Source: Rhizophagus irregularis (Eukaryota > Glomeromycota > Glomeromycetes > Glomerales > Glomeraceae). From it: a stretch of 64,000 nt of DNA. Of the stretch, positions 33,660-46,457 are shown piece after piece (position 1 is the stretch's first letter; each line of letters opens with the position of its first letter). The notes under the pieces were generated by a model, which saw only the letters and a list, made by a program, of their open reading frames with translations, was not told where the DNA came from and ran no database searches. The stretch spans positions 868,001-932,000 of the forward strand of contig NC_089459.1 in the NCBI RefSeq assembly GCF_026210795.1. The letters run 5' to 3'. The position numbers and the translations under genes were made by a program.

Positions 33660-34506
33660 CTTGTCTTTTTTTTCACTTTTATATTTCTTTTGAGAGTATC
33701 AAGCGCCAGTACAATAGTGCTCTTTGCAAATTTTGTTATGAAGTAAAAAGGTTGGCATATTGGAAAGTCTGATCAAGTGGGTTGCGGCATGGCACAAGAA
33801 ATAAGATATCTAATATCTATTAATATAAAGTACTGACACGCAAAAGGTCAACACATTATTCACACGGTAATCTTTACTAAAGTTTGATTATGTTTTTTTT
33901 TAAAAGGTCAAATTACCATATATAATCACGTTATCATAATAATAGTGTCTTTATACAATTCGTAGTATTGTCTTATTACTTGTTACAAAAAAAGAGCAAA
34001 GCGTTTAAAATGAGGAAACTTGGTTTGTCCAAAAAAATTGGCTTCCTGATGGGTTACCAAATGATAAGTCCTCTGAAAACTGATGTTGATGAATCAGAGG
34101 TAAATTATGCGAGACTGATGATGACGATGATGATTGGGTCACGGTTGGAATTACATACATAGCTCGTTTTGGTTAAATTAGCCCGATCAAGATTATTGAA
34201 CAGATTGATTACTGCGGGATATTCACCTCGTAGCCAGCACCTGCTTTAGCTGGAGTATGTGTAGAGACGGTTGTCTCAGCCTCAGTTTCAGTTTCATCTC
34301 TAATCTTATCACATTCAGTTTCAAGCTCAGTGATATGCTGTCTTAATCTAGCTCGGATGACATGATCGGTAATACTTTTTACACGACAGAAAATATTCAA
34401 TGTCATATGGCAAATTTAAATAAATTTATTAATACAAAATAAAAAATAAGTACAAGTGCAGGATGCAAGCCTATAATACATGCTAATATACATTGATTAT
34501 TTTTTT
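33660..34506. other. Intergenic, possible small exon on minus strand
   Basis: Mostly featureless. An open minus-strand frame at 34406-34209 encodes a charged helical stretch (RLRQHITELETECDKIRDE) and could be the tail of a coiled-coil protein, but no partner exon was found. Confidence 0.3.
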
Positions 34507-35475
34507 TCAACGATATCCTTCCATCCTGGCCCCTTTCTATCAAGTTCTTTCTCCATCCTTTAACAATCCTAACAATCCCACAATTATGCCAATAACCATC
34601 CTATTCCTTGTTAAATTCGATGGTACACTTGCCTGAGAGACTTCACCTGAAGAATAAAGCAAAAATTACCAATCCCAAGCAGTTGTTGTAATGCCACACA
34701 GGTAGTCGAAATCATCCTCATCGTCCCGCTTTCGCACGTTTCATACGAACTTTCCAGCTGCTTGTTTATGGGCGAAGCCCATTGTGAATTTATTTTGTTC
34801 GTCTTCCATGATGCAAATAAAGTCTTCAGAATCCTAAACAAAGATTATTGTAAACCCGCGTTAGTTCATTGCTGAGTTCAAGCACCGATAGATAAGTCAT
34901 ACCTTTATTGCGTAATCAACTCGCCCGGAACTTTTTTACTCCAATAATTTCATATTGAGGACGCATGCTGAGTTCTTTCTTTGTATCATCCCGGAGTGCA
35001 GTATGGAGTATTGACGCAACATACTCATTACGCACGGCTTCCAAGCTATCCGGACGCAAGGTACCATAATCTCTCAACTTATATTTTTGTTATACATTCT
35101 TCAAAATACTTATCAGTTTTCACAGATTGGTGGGTAAATAACGGAATTGCTTCAATACTATCGGAATCAAGGCTATAATTCATCTTTCAAACTGCGGTAC
35201 GAGGAGAACGACCGCAAAAGTCTACAAGGTTTTACGAAGGCCTAAACTCAAGCCTAAACCTCGAAATTCTTCCTCACTCGTCTTGAGGCACGTCCATTAA
35301 CTTTTTGTCTGTGTATTATTCGTCGTAAGTCCTTTACGCAGAAATCTATAAATTTGGACGTATTATATTTTAATTTCTTCCGCTAACGTGAGCGAGTCAT
35401 TTCCAGTAGCAGTAGCGGAAGTGGTGGTAGAAGCAGGTGTATTAGTTTCTTTAGTGTTATTAGGCTCGGGTGAAA
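34507..35475 (-). pseudogene. SAM/crinkler-like protein gene, decayed
   Basis: On the minus strand, fragments in order resemble a large Rhizophagus family with a SAM-like N-terminal part and a crinkler-type C-terminal domain: TSEEEFRGLGLSLG and RSFSSYRSLKDEL (SAM end), LRDYGTLRPDSLEAVRNEYV, MRPQYEIIGV, SSGRVDYAIK, a short intron (GTATGA...TTTAG), DFICIMEDEQNKFTMGFAH, KQLESSYET, SGEVSQASVPS, GLLGLLKDGER and a basic tail ending at 34507. GRVDYAIK with ICI-E recalls a PD-(D/E)XK-like core. At least three frameshifts and several stops separate the pieces, so no protein can be made. The family call rests on memory of relatives; the decay is directly visible. Confidence 0.6.
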
Positions 35476-36222
35476 AAAAATAGTTGAACAAAATCTTATG
35501 TGAAACATTTTTAAACATTTTTATTGGTTAAAATTAATATTATATATAATTGAATATTATTGGTTAAAAAGGATCTTACCTGGGCTTCTATATATATCTG
35601 ATATGAAAAAAGTTTCCTGTCGCACAAACGTAGCCCACTCACATGCTACATAAGTGTAGTGACGTACCCCTTAAGACTTTACTGATACATTTACCTCAGC
35701 ATCATTAGAGATATCATTAAAAGTGATTAAATTAATGAGTCTATCAATAGCACAAATTCTCAATATAAGAAGGTATATGTGACGATGTTTTGTATAATAA
35801 CTTTTTCCAAAACTGTTATATTGATATATAGAGGTTTAACTCTTAATTTCAATCCAAAAAAAATTGTTTCTACCTTATTAAAATAATAAAATGTTTTCAT
35901 TTATTGTAATAATTGTTATTCTCTTGCTTCCTTTTATGTTTCCTTTCGCCTTGATCAGTTTTTTTTCACTTTCACCCATTTGGATACCAGTTACTGGGTA
36001 CAATTTTTAATGAATAAATAGTAGGTGGAAAACATTTTACTAACATCATTGTTTCAATACAGATATTACTTTACAACCAAAGTGATAAAAATTATTACTT
36101 CCAAAATTCCTCAAAAGTATAAAAAATTTGAAATAATTCTACAAAAAAGAATTATGCACAATCAACAGGAAGGTTAGAAAAGGCAGATAGGATTTGCTAA
36201 CTATATAAAATATCTAAAACTA
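35476..36222. other. Intergenic
   Basis: A donor-like CAGGTAAGATCC on the minus strand near 35580 might belong to a first exon of the decayed gene to the left. The rest is AT-rich and lacks features. Confidence 0.35.
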
Positions 36223-36654
36223 ATGTCACCACTTTCATTATCAGCTCTAGATGACGATGAAATTGAAGCTCAAGATCCATTTTTAGTAATCATTCCAAAT
36301 AACACATGGATTAATCAGTATGGTATGGCCGCATACAACGCTGTTATGGATATATTTGCCACCAATGGCATGGGACAGAATCAACGCAGAGATAGAAATT
36401 CTCGACATATATTTCACTTTAGGGAGATTGCGGATCTTTATTCTTTACGCGATAGGATCAAAAATAATAATTTAGCACCAAACGCTTTCTGTGTATCTCC
36501 AGATATTCTCAATTATTATCAACTCACTTTTAATCTGATTGCTCCAAACCCGCCAAACTTACAACAGATACCAATCGGTACAGCATGGATCATAACAAAA
36601 ATGGGAGTCACTTCTAGTGACTATACTGAAGACCGTCAATTTTTTTATTTCTGA
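36223..36654 (+). CDS. Hypothetical protein, 143 aa, intronless
   Basis: Complete open frame from ATG 36223 with an acidic N-terminus (LDDDEIEAQDPFLVIIPNN) and a compact, mixed alpha/beta-looking body (NQYGMAAYNAVMDIFATNGM, SRHIFHFREIADLYSLRDRI, PIGTAWIITKMGV). There is no signal peptide or membrane segment. Codon and residue balance look like a real protein in contrast to the surrounding AT-rich DNA. I do not recognise the family. The start is the first ATG after several upstream stops. Confidence 0.6.
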   Translation: MSPLSLSALDDDEIEAQDPFLVIIPNNTWINQYGMAAYNAVMDIFATNGMGQNQRRDRNSRHIFHFREIADLYSLRDRIKNNNLAPNAFCVSPDILNYYQLTFNLIAPNPPNLQQIPIGTAWIITKMGVTSSDYTEDRQFFYF

Positions 36655-37639
36655 TGTATAATAAAGTACTTCTAAATTTAGAATAGCAACGGCCCTTTGT
36701 ACAAAATATTTGTTTTTATTTGCTTTATATAATAAATTGGTTATAAAAAAATATATTAAGCTTTGTATATTTATATCATATCGGCAGATTTGTTTTATTT
36801 GCGTTAAATGGTCTTAAAAAAAGATTTTCACAATTTCCATTGCCCAAAATTGTTTTGTAATACTAGAAAATCATCTGATAAGTAATCCTGTGACTATATA
36901 ATATGTTAAATAAAAATCTACATTCATAATGTTTAAAATTTTTCAAAAAAACATAGATGAAAAAAACCTATTTCACTAATAAAAAATCCATTTCTCACTC
37001 ATATAGAAATGTGTTATTAGAAAATAAGTATATTTCAATAAAACAAATATATAATATGATTCTAATAGTCAAATATTTATAAAAAAAAAATTTAAAGTCG
37101 TTAATAAAAAATTTTTCTTATAAATAAGGATTTAAATTTTATACACACTTATGAAGTAAACCTCGATATAACGAAGAACACTATATAACGAATTGTTAAT
37201 GTGTGACAGATATTAACATATGAAAAAACCCTTAATTAACCAAATTTTATCAATTATGGACTGTATACCATTATACAAAAGTTACAAAATAGCATATAAA
37301 AATAACCCTTTATAATGATTTTTTTCCAGTAAAACGAAGATGACTGATATACCAATGGCTCTATGATCATTTAATAAGAGGATAATTTTTTTTTAAATAC
37401 ACAATATATTTTTTAAATACACAATATATGAAAGGCACAGAATGCTTTTATAAAAGTTATTTAACAAATCGTTTTAATAATATTAAAATATTAAATTGTG
37501 TCATCGATTTCATTAGCTTTGTATTTGCACATCAGAGTTAACTCGGTTTGCATGGCACCTATCTACTATCTATATTTTATCTAGCATCCCTATAAAAATA
37601 AAAAAGTAGGAAGTTTTTTAAAGAAAATAATAATAACAT
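36655..37639. other. AT-rich intergenic
   Basis: No gene. ACCTCGATATAACGAAG near 37163 and an imperfect inverse at 38405-38450 may be the ends of an old Tc1-type element enclosing the tandem array, but neither has clean CAGT tips. Confidence 0.35.
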
Positions 37640-38335
37640 CTCCCTCAGCCTCCTTTACCTTAATTGTCCTTAATTCCAAAAGTCCGGTCGTACTTTTCAT
37701 CCAGCAACACTACAGAAAAGAAAAAATAAATAAATAATTAATTTATTTAATTAAATAAAAAAAAATAATGAAAAACACCTTCCCAACCCTCCTTTACCTT
37801 AATTGTCCTTAATTCCAAAAGTCCGGTCGTACTTTTTGTCTGGCAACATTACAAAAAAGAAAAAAAAAAATTAATTAAATAAAAAAAAACTAACGAAAAA
37901 CACTTCCCCAACCCTTTCTTACCTTAATTGTCCTTAATTTCAAAAGTCCGGTCATGCTTTTATCTGGCAATACTACAAAAAAGAAAAAAAAATAATAATT
38001 AATTAATTAAAAAAAAAAATGAAAAACACCTTCCCAACCCTCCCTTACCTTAATTCTAATAGTCCGGTCGTGCTTTTCGTCCGGCAACACTACAAAAAAG
38101 AAAAATAATTAATTAATTAATTAAAAAAAAATAACGAAAAACACCTTCCCAACTCTCTCTTACCTTAATTCCAATAATCTAGTCATGCTTTTCGTCTGGC
38201 AACATTACAAAAAAGAAAAAAATAAATAAATAATTTAATTAAATGAAAAAAAAATAATGAAAAACACCTTCCCAACCCTTCCTTACTTTAATTCTGGTCA
38301 TGCTTTTCATCCAGCAACATTACAAAAAAAAAAAA
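37640..38335. repeat. Tandem array, six units of about 113-140 bp
   Basis: Each unit has TTACCTTAATTGTCC, AATTCCAAAAGTCCGGTCGT, a CTTTT-GTC-GGCAACACTACA segment, then AAAAAAGAAAAA and AATTAATTAATT spacers and GAAAAACACCTTCCCAACCC. Starts are near 37651, 37791, 37915, 38040, 38153 and 38278. Period changes come from the A/T spacers. Confidence 0.85.
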
Positions 38336-38514
38336 ATAATAAAATTTTTTTTTAAGATCGGTTATCTGATTAGATTGGCAAGTCACATGTCCACTGCCTT
38401 TATACCAAATAATTCGTTATAGCGTTAACAAATTTTTTATAACGAAGGTCTTATTTTATTTAATTTTATTTGATCAACTAAAATTGAAATAAAGAATTAA
38501 AATTAAAGTTTTAA

Positions 38515-38882
38515 AGGTGAATGAAAAGGAACAAATAAAAGAATGAATAACAAAAAAAGGTGATGATAAAGAGCGAAAAAAAGGAAGAGAGATGATGAAC
38601 AAACAGATGAAATGATGGAGAAGTAAGAGATCCAATTAAAAATAATAAAAGAAAAATGATGATAGAGACAGACGGCAGATGATGATAGAGATGAATAGAA
38701 GATAATAATAGAAATGAACAGAAGGTGACAATAGAAATGGATGGAAGATGCAGGCAGAAGATGATAGAGGCGGACAGAAGATGATGATTGAGGTGGACAG
38801 AAGATGATGATAAAGACGGATGGAAAATAACAATAGAGACAAATGAAAGAAGATGATATGAAGAATGGATGAAAGACAATAA
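38515..38882. repeat. Purine-rich GATGATAGA minisatellite
   Basis: Irregular short repeats (roughly 20-27 bp) of the type GGACAGAAGATGATGATAGA on the + strand. The complement is pyrimidine-rich and stop-poor, producing a false 122-codon frame. Confidence 0.75.
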
Positions 38883-39093
38883 AAAAAAATTTTTTTGAAA
38901 ATTTTAAAATTTGTGATTATTTAAAATTACATTGAATTATTTTATAAAAAAAAGTTTGAAATTAAAGTAATTATTATTAAATAAATTTGCTTATAGAAAA
39001 CTATTTTTATTACAAACCTATTTAAAAAATAGGAAATCAAAAAAAATCTTAGTAATTATTTTAATTTTAATTTTTTTTTATAAAGTAATTTAG

Positions 39094-39256
39094 AATAATC
39101 ACAAATAATTATGAATTTTAAAATTATAAAGGGTAGTATTATAATTTTGAAAAAGTACAATACAGTTAAACCTTTAATAATCGCAAATAATTATGAATTT
39201 TAAAATTATAAAGGGTAGTATTATAATTTTGAAAAGTACAATACAGTTAAACCTTT
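39094..39256. repeat. 82-bp tandem duplication
   Basis: AATAATCRCAAATAATTATG through GTACAATACAGTTAAACCTT occurs twice in direct succession (39094-39175 and 39176-39256) with one base change and one deletion. Each copy ends with the left tip of the adjoining MITE, suggesting duplication after insertion. Confidence 0.85.
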
Positions 39257-39422
39257 ATAATTGCATACCTTTTGGAATTAAATATATAATTTTAATTTAG
39301 AGATAGTATACATTTATAAAGGTAAAATAATTAAAGATTATATAAACTTGAAATTGAACCAGAAAGAGAAGGTATATATAATGGGTGCAATTATAAAGAA
39401 TGCAATTATAGAGGACTGACTG
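39244..39422. mobile_element. Tc1/mariner-type MITE, 179 bp
   Basis: CAGTTAAACCTTTATAATTG at the left, inverse of CAGTCAGTCCTCTATAATTG at the right, TA outside each end (39242-39243; 39423-39424). Confidence 0.7.
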
Positions 39423-40445
39423 TAAATTGTAATTTAAAATTATTTAATTTAATGGAAAAGTTAAATAATTTTAAAATTAAAGATATAAAAATTAATAATC
39501 AAAAAAATAAAAAAAAAATATATATTTTTTTTATTTAATAATAAAAATGGTATATAATATAATTTTTTTAGCTAATTAAAATAAGTAAAATTTTACTATT
39601 AAACAAATAATTTTAATTTTAAAATAAAATTTTACTATTAGAATATAACTAATATATATATATTTCCAGCTATTTATTTTTTAAATACTGGCTAAAATTA
39701 TTATAGTTATAAACTGTATATTTTGAATCCTTTTATTATTTTTAATATCTTTTTTTGATAATTATATTTACATATTTTTTTTACTGATGCTTTTACATTT
39801 TTCCTTTATAGTTCTTACTTTCTACCACTTAGTAAAATAATCTATTGCTATTGAAATTATATATTTTTCTGTTTTTGGTAATAGCCCATTATATTTATCT
39901 TTCAGTAAAGTTAAATAAAAAATATTTTTACAAATGATTTTAAACATTTGACTTATGATTAGGCAGTTACAGCAGGTATTTAAAATCCTTTGGTAGAAAA
40001 GTAATGACTTTTCATATTAATTCTTTAATTTTGATATCTACTCTGAATAGCTTATAAAATATTTGGGTGATTAAAGTTTCAGGTTAGGAGTTATCTTACC
40101 ATTAGGCTCTATAAGTGTTATACAAACCATAGAAAAAACAGATGGAAAGATCAATTAAAAGAGAAATCAAACCATAATAATATGAAATTATTTAATTTTT
40201 TTAAATGAAAGAAAGTTTGATTCCTAAAAGTGGGCGTATGCAAAACCACATGTTTGTACAATGTACAAACCATATTCTTATAATTAATGCATCACATTAT
40301 CGTTGTTGCATTATTATTTATACATTGATTTTTTATAGAGTTAAATTTTTGTATAATTTCAAAATTTAGGTTGTATTTTATTATTATAATCGTGCAAATT
40401 ACACATGATCATTTTTTCCTCTTGAAACGCTCTATCACTTTGTTT

Positions 40446-40982
40446 TTAGAGACCGCCATTAACTTCATAACTATCGATAGGAGTACTTACAGGAGCAACT
40501 TGTAGTCGACCTGGAGAAAGTGATTCACCTTTCGAATGACCTTATTAGTTTATTACAATAAAAAAATAAATTAGAAATATTCATTTATTTTTAAAAAATT
40601 ATTCTAAAAGATAAAAGAAATAATCAGGTTTACGATCTGGATTATTATCTAATTCGTTTAGCTTTTTATTAATTATATCGAGAACTTCTTTAGTAAATTC
40701 CACTTTAAAAAAAAATTTAATTTGATCAGATTTTATATTAAAAACCAACTTTTTTGCGGTAAATACGGTACCTTGATGTTTAACATGTTTATCTTCTTTT
40801 GATAATCCAGAGCTGCTTTCATTTTTTTCATTCTCTGATACTTCATCGTTACTATCATCACTATAAAATTCACAGCCGATTTAATCATTTGATAAAAAAA
40901 GACTAATATATTAATATGTAACCTACTTTAAAGATATAAGGACATTCTTAAAATCTGTAGAATTTTTCTTTTCTGTACTCAT
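40446..40982 (-). CDS. Hypothetical 125-aa protein, three exons
   Basis: Exons 40982-40927, 40860-40634 and 40540-40446 join through GTAGGT...TATAG and GTAAAC...TAATAAG with matching phases, giving one open frame from MSTEKKNSTDFKNVLI to EVNGGL. The N-terminal third is acidic and disordered (NDEVSENEKNESSSG). The middle looks folded (GTVFTAKKLVFNIKSDQIKF, KEVLDIINKKLNEL). The end is Ser/Pro-rich (SLSPGRLQVAPVSTPIDSYE). If the second intron is retained, the protein ends instead at KPDYFFYLLE. Family not recognised. It is transcribed away from Kae1. Confidence 0.65.
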
Positions 40983-41299
40983 GTTTTCAGTTTCCTTTTT
41001 TTGAAGTTTTTTTTAGGGGAAAAAAAGAATAAATAAATAAAATAAATTTCTTTAATTAATGCGGGATAAAAGAAAAAGTTATTTGAATAAGCTACTTATT
41101 TGGAAAAGTATTTATTACTTTGCTAGTTAATATTGCCATCCACGTGAAACCAAATAGGTCTTTGCCAAATTAGAGTAAAATATGGAGGAGTAAAAGTGAC
41201 AATCTTTAATTACATTTTAAATCACTGTCGATCTGTGTAACAAAATGATGATAAATTTTTTCTTCGGATAGATTTCTTTTTTAAATCAAATAAAAAAAA
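40983..41299. promoter_or_regulatory. Shared upstream region of two divergent genes
   Basis: 317 bp separate the start codons of the leftward 125-aa gene and the rightward Kae1 gene, so both promoters must lie here or overlap the genes. No specific site is certain; CCACGTG-like and AT-rich tracts are present. Confidence 0.4.
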
Positions 41300-42869
<1,570 letters not shown>

Positions 42870-43173
42870 CTAAATTGTAAATTAATTGTACAGTTTTTTA
42901 ATTAAATAAATAATATAGTTTTTAATATTACAATTGTTTTTTCTGTTGTCTCTTTAAAAAATAAAAAAAAAATGACAATAAATAAAGAAATAAATTACAT
43001 TATTTAAACATGATAGAATCTTTTTGTTAATTTATTTTATCAATATCATATATAATCTACAAAAATCCCCACATTTCTTACTAAAGTCAGTTATAATTAA
43101 TAAAAAAAAAATTATTTTATTTTTGTGCAATAACATAAATCAATTATTAAATATTTTCATTGCTTTACCTGAA
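42870..43173. other. Convergent intergenic region
   Basis: 300 bp between the 3' ends of Kae1 and the leftward DUF7918 gene. It is AT-rich; 3' processing signals such as AATAAA-like words occur on both strands. Confidence 0.5.
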
Positions 43174-44488
43174 TTAATCGTCATCATCAGAATCTAGAAT
43201 TTCTATGATTTCTCGAAGTTTTTTATTTTGTCTTATTTCTTCAGTTGGGTTATTTAAACCAGCTTCAATATCAATAAATTTTGTTTCTTCAATTATTTCT
43301 TCAAAATATCTCGCAAATTTGACGTTTGGTGTATTTGAAACCTTTCTATCCTTTCTTGAATTATCTTTTCTTGAATTATCCACCCTTTTTCCATTACATT
43401 TTTCAATGGATTTGTTAATATTTCTATGATTATTCTTTGTAATTCGTTTATCACGTTTCCTTTTACGTGAACGATTTTTTTTCAATTGTTCACGTCCTCT
43501 TTCAATCTCATCTTCGGATTCATTAATTTTTTCAATTTCATTTTCACTACTCCCTGATTCAGAAAGAGGATCCGGAGAAAGTCTTGAATATAATGGATCA
43601 GGAGTAAGGCCTCTCGATTTTAACCATTCTTTAGGACGATAATGTACAGTAAGAACGGCCGATGGTTTATCAGCACTTTTCCATCCATAATAAGCTCCAA
43701 TTCCTACTATACTATTATGATCTGCCCTTTTTATTGCCAGTTTCCCTTCTTCGGACAATGGGGACTCTTCAAATTGAGTATCATAAAGTAAGCTACTGGA
43801 ATCATTAAAATCATTTATAGAAGGCTTTTCGTTCTCCTTTAGAGTCCATTCTGCTTCAAAAAATTCTACGGATATACTTCCAAATCCATGACTTTTATTT
43901 TCTTTTAAATTAACATTTGAATCATCATCCGCCCACAATGATGGAGCAAATAAAAAATTATATTTATTCTTATCACTTTCATTGATAAAATAATCGATTA
44001 TAGTTGAATGCGTGTCTGTTAATGTATAAGATACATGATCCCATGTACCATCAATATATACATGTGCTCGATAAGTCTTCCATTTCGCTGAATCTGCCCA
44101 TAATTTAACGGTAAATTCCATTCCTGGTTTTGGTACTGCCACGAACACTGTTTTGTCACTAAAGAAAGGGTAGCATGAAGGTATGTTTTAGTAATTGAAA
44201 GATTTAATTCCTGTAAAAAAATGACCAAACTTAAAATATATCAAATCATTATATAAACCTTTCGTAACATTTGTTTGTTTTAATATCGTGTATAAGACTT
44301 GATTTCGTTGTAATTTGCTAAAGTTTATTCAACAAGAATAATATCTTTGATTTACATATGAAATATAAAATAAATTGTAAACTCTTATACAGAACTACCT
44401 CTTTACTAGTTTCATATGGTTCGCTATATTCTCGAAGAGGAATATTATTATTCACTAAGATTTCAATGCCGTAACCTTCTAAAATCAT
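43174..44488 (-). CDS. DUF7918 family protein
   Basis: Exon 1 from ATG 44488 encodes MILEGYGIEILVNNNIPLRE, the typical family opening (an I-x-I-L-V-N-x-x-P-L-x-E strand pair). The large exon, about 44148-43174, has VYIDGTWDHVSYTL, FGSISVEFFEAEW and VLTVHYRPKEWLKSRGL, then a long charged tail with basic nuclear-type clusters (KKNRSRKRKRDKR) and an acidic end ILDSDDDD. The intron between them has several possible ends: donor GTAAAG or GTAGTT near 44400, acceptor TTTAG or ACAG near 44160. Function of the family is unknown. The domain looks like a beta-rich fold followed by disorder. The gene has two intact relatives at 59.8 and 63.7 kb and one decayed one at 57 kb. Confidence 0.72.
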
Positions 44489-44821
44489 AGTTTTTTTTTT
44501 CTTCAGTTTTTATTGTTTTGGAATTTAGATACAAGTAAAATGCTATAATGTAAATTCTAAAAAAAAACTTGTTTCTGTTACACGATATCAACCATATTAC
44601 TATATTAAGATTCTACGATTGTGTTACAAAAACTCGAATGCTAATAAAATGAAAACGAGAACAATTCTTTAATTAATAAGTAAAATACGAATTATAAATA
44701 ATAATACAATATACAGTATATATATTACTTAACAATATAAACAATGATCACGGGTAATTAATTAGTAATTTCTTTAGTACAAAATTCTAATGAAATTTCT
44801 TTTTCTAATAAATTTCTTAAT
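44489..44821. other. Intergenic
   Basis: Upstream region of the DUF7918 gene and downstream region of the next leftward gene. No further feature seen. Confidence 0.4.
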
Positions 44822-45253
44822 TCAAGTAAACCAAAGAGCTATAGTCGATATTATGTTAAAAATTCCAATATTCCATAAATTCAATAATGGTTTGTTGCAA
44901 GAAGATGTTTTATCAACTACAGTAACATAAGTTACAACAGTAGCAGTAGGAGGTAGAGTAGTAACAGCAGGGCCAACATACGTAGTAGTAGTGGATAAAA
45001 CAGTTACAATAGAAGGTTGAATTGGTGAATCTGATGAACCAAAAGTAGGTTCTTCGGGTGTTAGGAACGGATTATTTGAAAAAGTTGGTTGTAATAATGA
45101 AGTCGGTGAGGGTAAAGGTGTCAGTGATGGCTCAGGAAATCCTGTTGTCGAAGTTAAAAATGGTGGTGATGTTGGAAAGCCTGGATATTGACAATTTGTT
45201 AAATTAATACTACACAGTATTAATAACGATATCAAGAAAATTATTATATGCAT
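44822..45253 (-). CDS. Secreted Pro/Ser/Thr-rich protein, probable GPI anchor
   Basis: 143 aa, single exon. Residues 1-21 (MHIIIFLISLLILCSINLTNC) are a strong signal peptide. The body is rich in Pro, Ser and Thr (PGFPTSPPFLTSTTGFPEPS, STTTTYVGPAVTTLPPTATV), as in O-glycosylated fungal wall proteins. A lone SSCN is followed by a hydrophobic tail (IGIFNIISTIALWFT) that ends the protein, the layout of a GPI-anchor signal with the attachment site near SSCN. Likely at the plasma membrane or cell wall. No enzymatic domain. Confidence 0.72.
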   Translation of the reverse strand: MHIIIFLISLLILCSINLTNCQYPGFPTSPPFLTSTTGFPEPSLTPLPSPTSLLQPTFSNNPFLTPEEPTFGSSDSPIQPSIVTVLSTTTTYVGPAVTTLPPTATVVTYVTVVDKTSSCNKPLLNLWNIGIFNIISTIALWFT

Positions 45254-46457
45254 TTTATAATTTTGAATTTTTAAATTTTTATTGATTTTTTAATATGCAA
45301 AACGAAAATTTAATGAGAATTTATGCTTTATTTACTCATTTCATTCTGGTGATATACAAATTATATTAATAAATTTGGATTTCTTTTCACAATACGATTT
45401 GATTCGATTACCTTGTTTTTTTTTTTAGTATGAAATAATTTATTTTCAATGAAAAAAACTATAGCAGTTCATGACTTTTTTAGAAATAGAATAGTAACTG
45501 TGATACAATGATTCACATTCCGATTTTATACAGTCACGTTCAAAAAAAAAATAAAAAAATAATAGTATAAATATACTGTATCAACATTACTAGAGGAGAT
45601 TCATTAAACAGAAAATAATTTATCGATGGTATCTGTTCGTATATTTTAAATTAGATATATAAGAACGTGTCTAAACGGAAGCGAATATAATTTCTTTCTT
45701 TGGTAGATATCCTTGTCGGGTTGCTGAAAGCAGGAATTACGAAGAAAAAAGAAAAAAGGCAAAATTAATACTTATACACATTGTTATTTGAAACTTATGC
45801 CCTTCACAATTGGATAATTAAATAGTAATTTTCCGTGTTTGTATTATTACCGTATGTACCGTATGACGCTACATACACTATTATAAGACCTAAGACCGGG
45901 GTTACTGTACGCAGCGCTATATGGCACTTATATTCTTCTAAATATATCTCCCCGAGGATAGACAAGTATTTATGTGTGACCATATATGATCATAATGCGT
46001 AATTGTGAAACATGAGAAACATGTTGATTTTATTTCTTTATAAGGCCGTTTATTGCGTATGCTTGCACAAAAACCAAAAAAAGGGATATTATTTAGGGGA
46101 CGTTAAATGAATAATCAAAATTTTTTTCTTTTATAAAAAATCATAAAGTATTAACGCGAGTCGCAATAATAATTATTCACAATTCATTCAATTCTTAAGT
46201 AGTGGAAGCAGTGGATAGATAGCCTGGAAATAAAAGCGCATTTATGTTAAAGTAGTTTTGTGTCAACATTCATTCAAATCTTTCCAGCATCCAATTGGTA
46301 GAACGCGATCGCAGATCCATTTTTCCAATCCAATCAAAGTCGTAAGATCCACGTATGACGATTTAATAAATGCAGGCATTCATGAGCAGTAAGCTAGGGA
46401 TCATATTTTTTTTAACAATTCCTCCATTCTTTTAAAAGTTTGTAAAGATAAAAAATT
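45254..46457. other. Divergent intergenic region
   Basis: 1.2 kb between the starts of the secreted-protein gene and the eIF4A-like gene. It contains AT-rich and more mixed segments but no recognised gene, RNA or repeat. It presumably carries both promoters. Confidence 0.4.

Larger units (their letters stand above)
38883..40445. other. AT-rich intergenic with MITE
   Basis: Apart from the duplication at 39094 and the MITE at 39244 there is nothing I can support. ACATGTTTGTACAATGTACAAACC near 40250-40271 contains a perfect short palindrome. Confidence 0.4.

Noticed and set aside
37150-38450. A Tc1-type element enclosing the six-unit tandem array
   Set aside because: The putative ends (ACCTCGATATAACGAAG and an imperfect inverse) lack CAGT tips and a clear TA duplication.
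38511-38879. 122-codon frame on the minus strand
   Set aside because: Translation of the GATGATAGA purine repeat.
43205-43429. 74-codon + strand frame and similar frames within large genes (50490-50943 minus, 54126-54916 plus, 60846-61486 minus)
   Set aside because: Opposite-strand shadows of well-supported genes.
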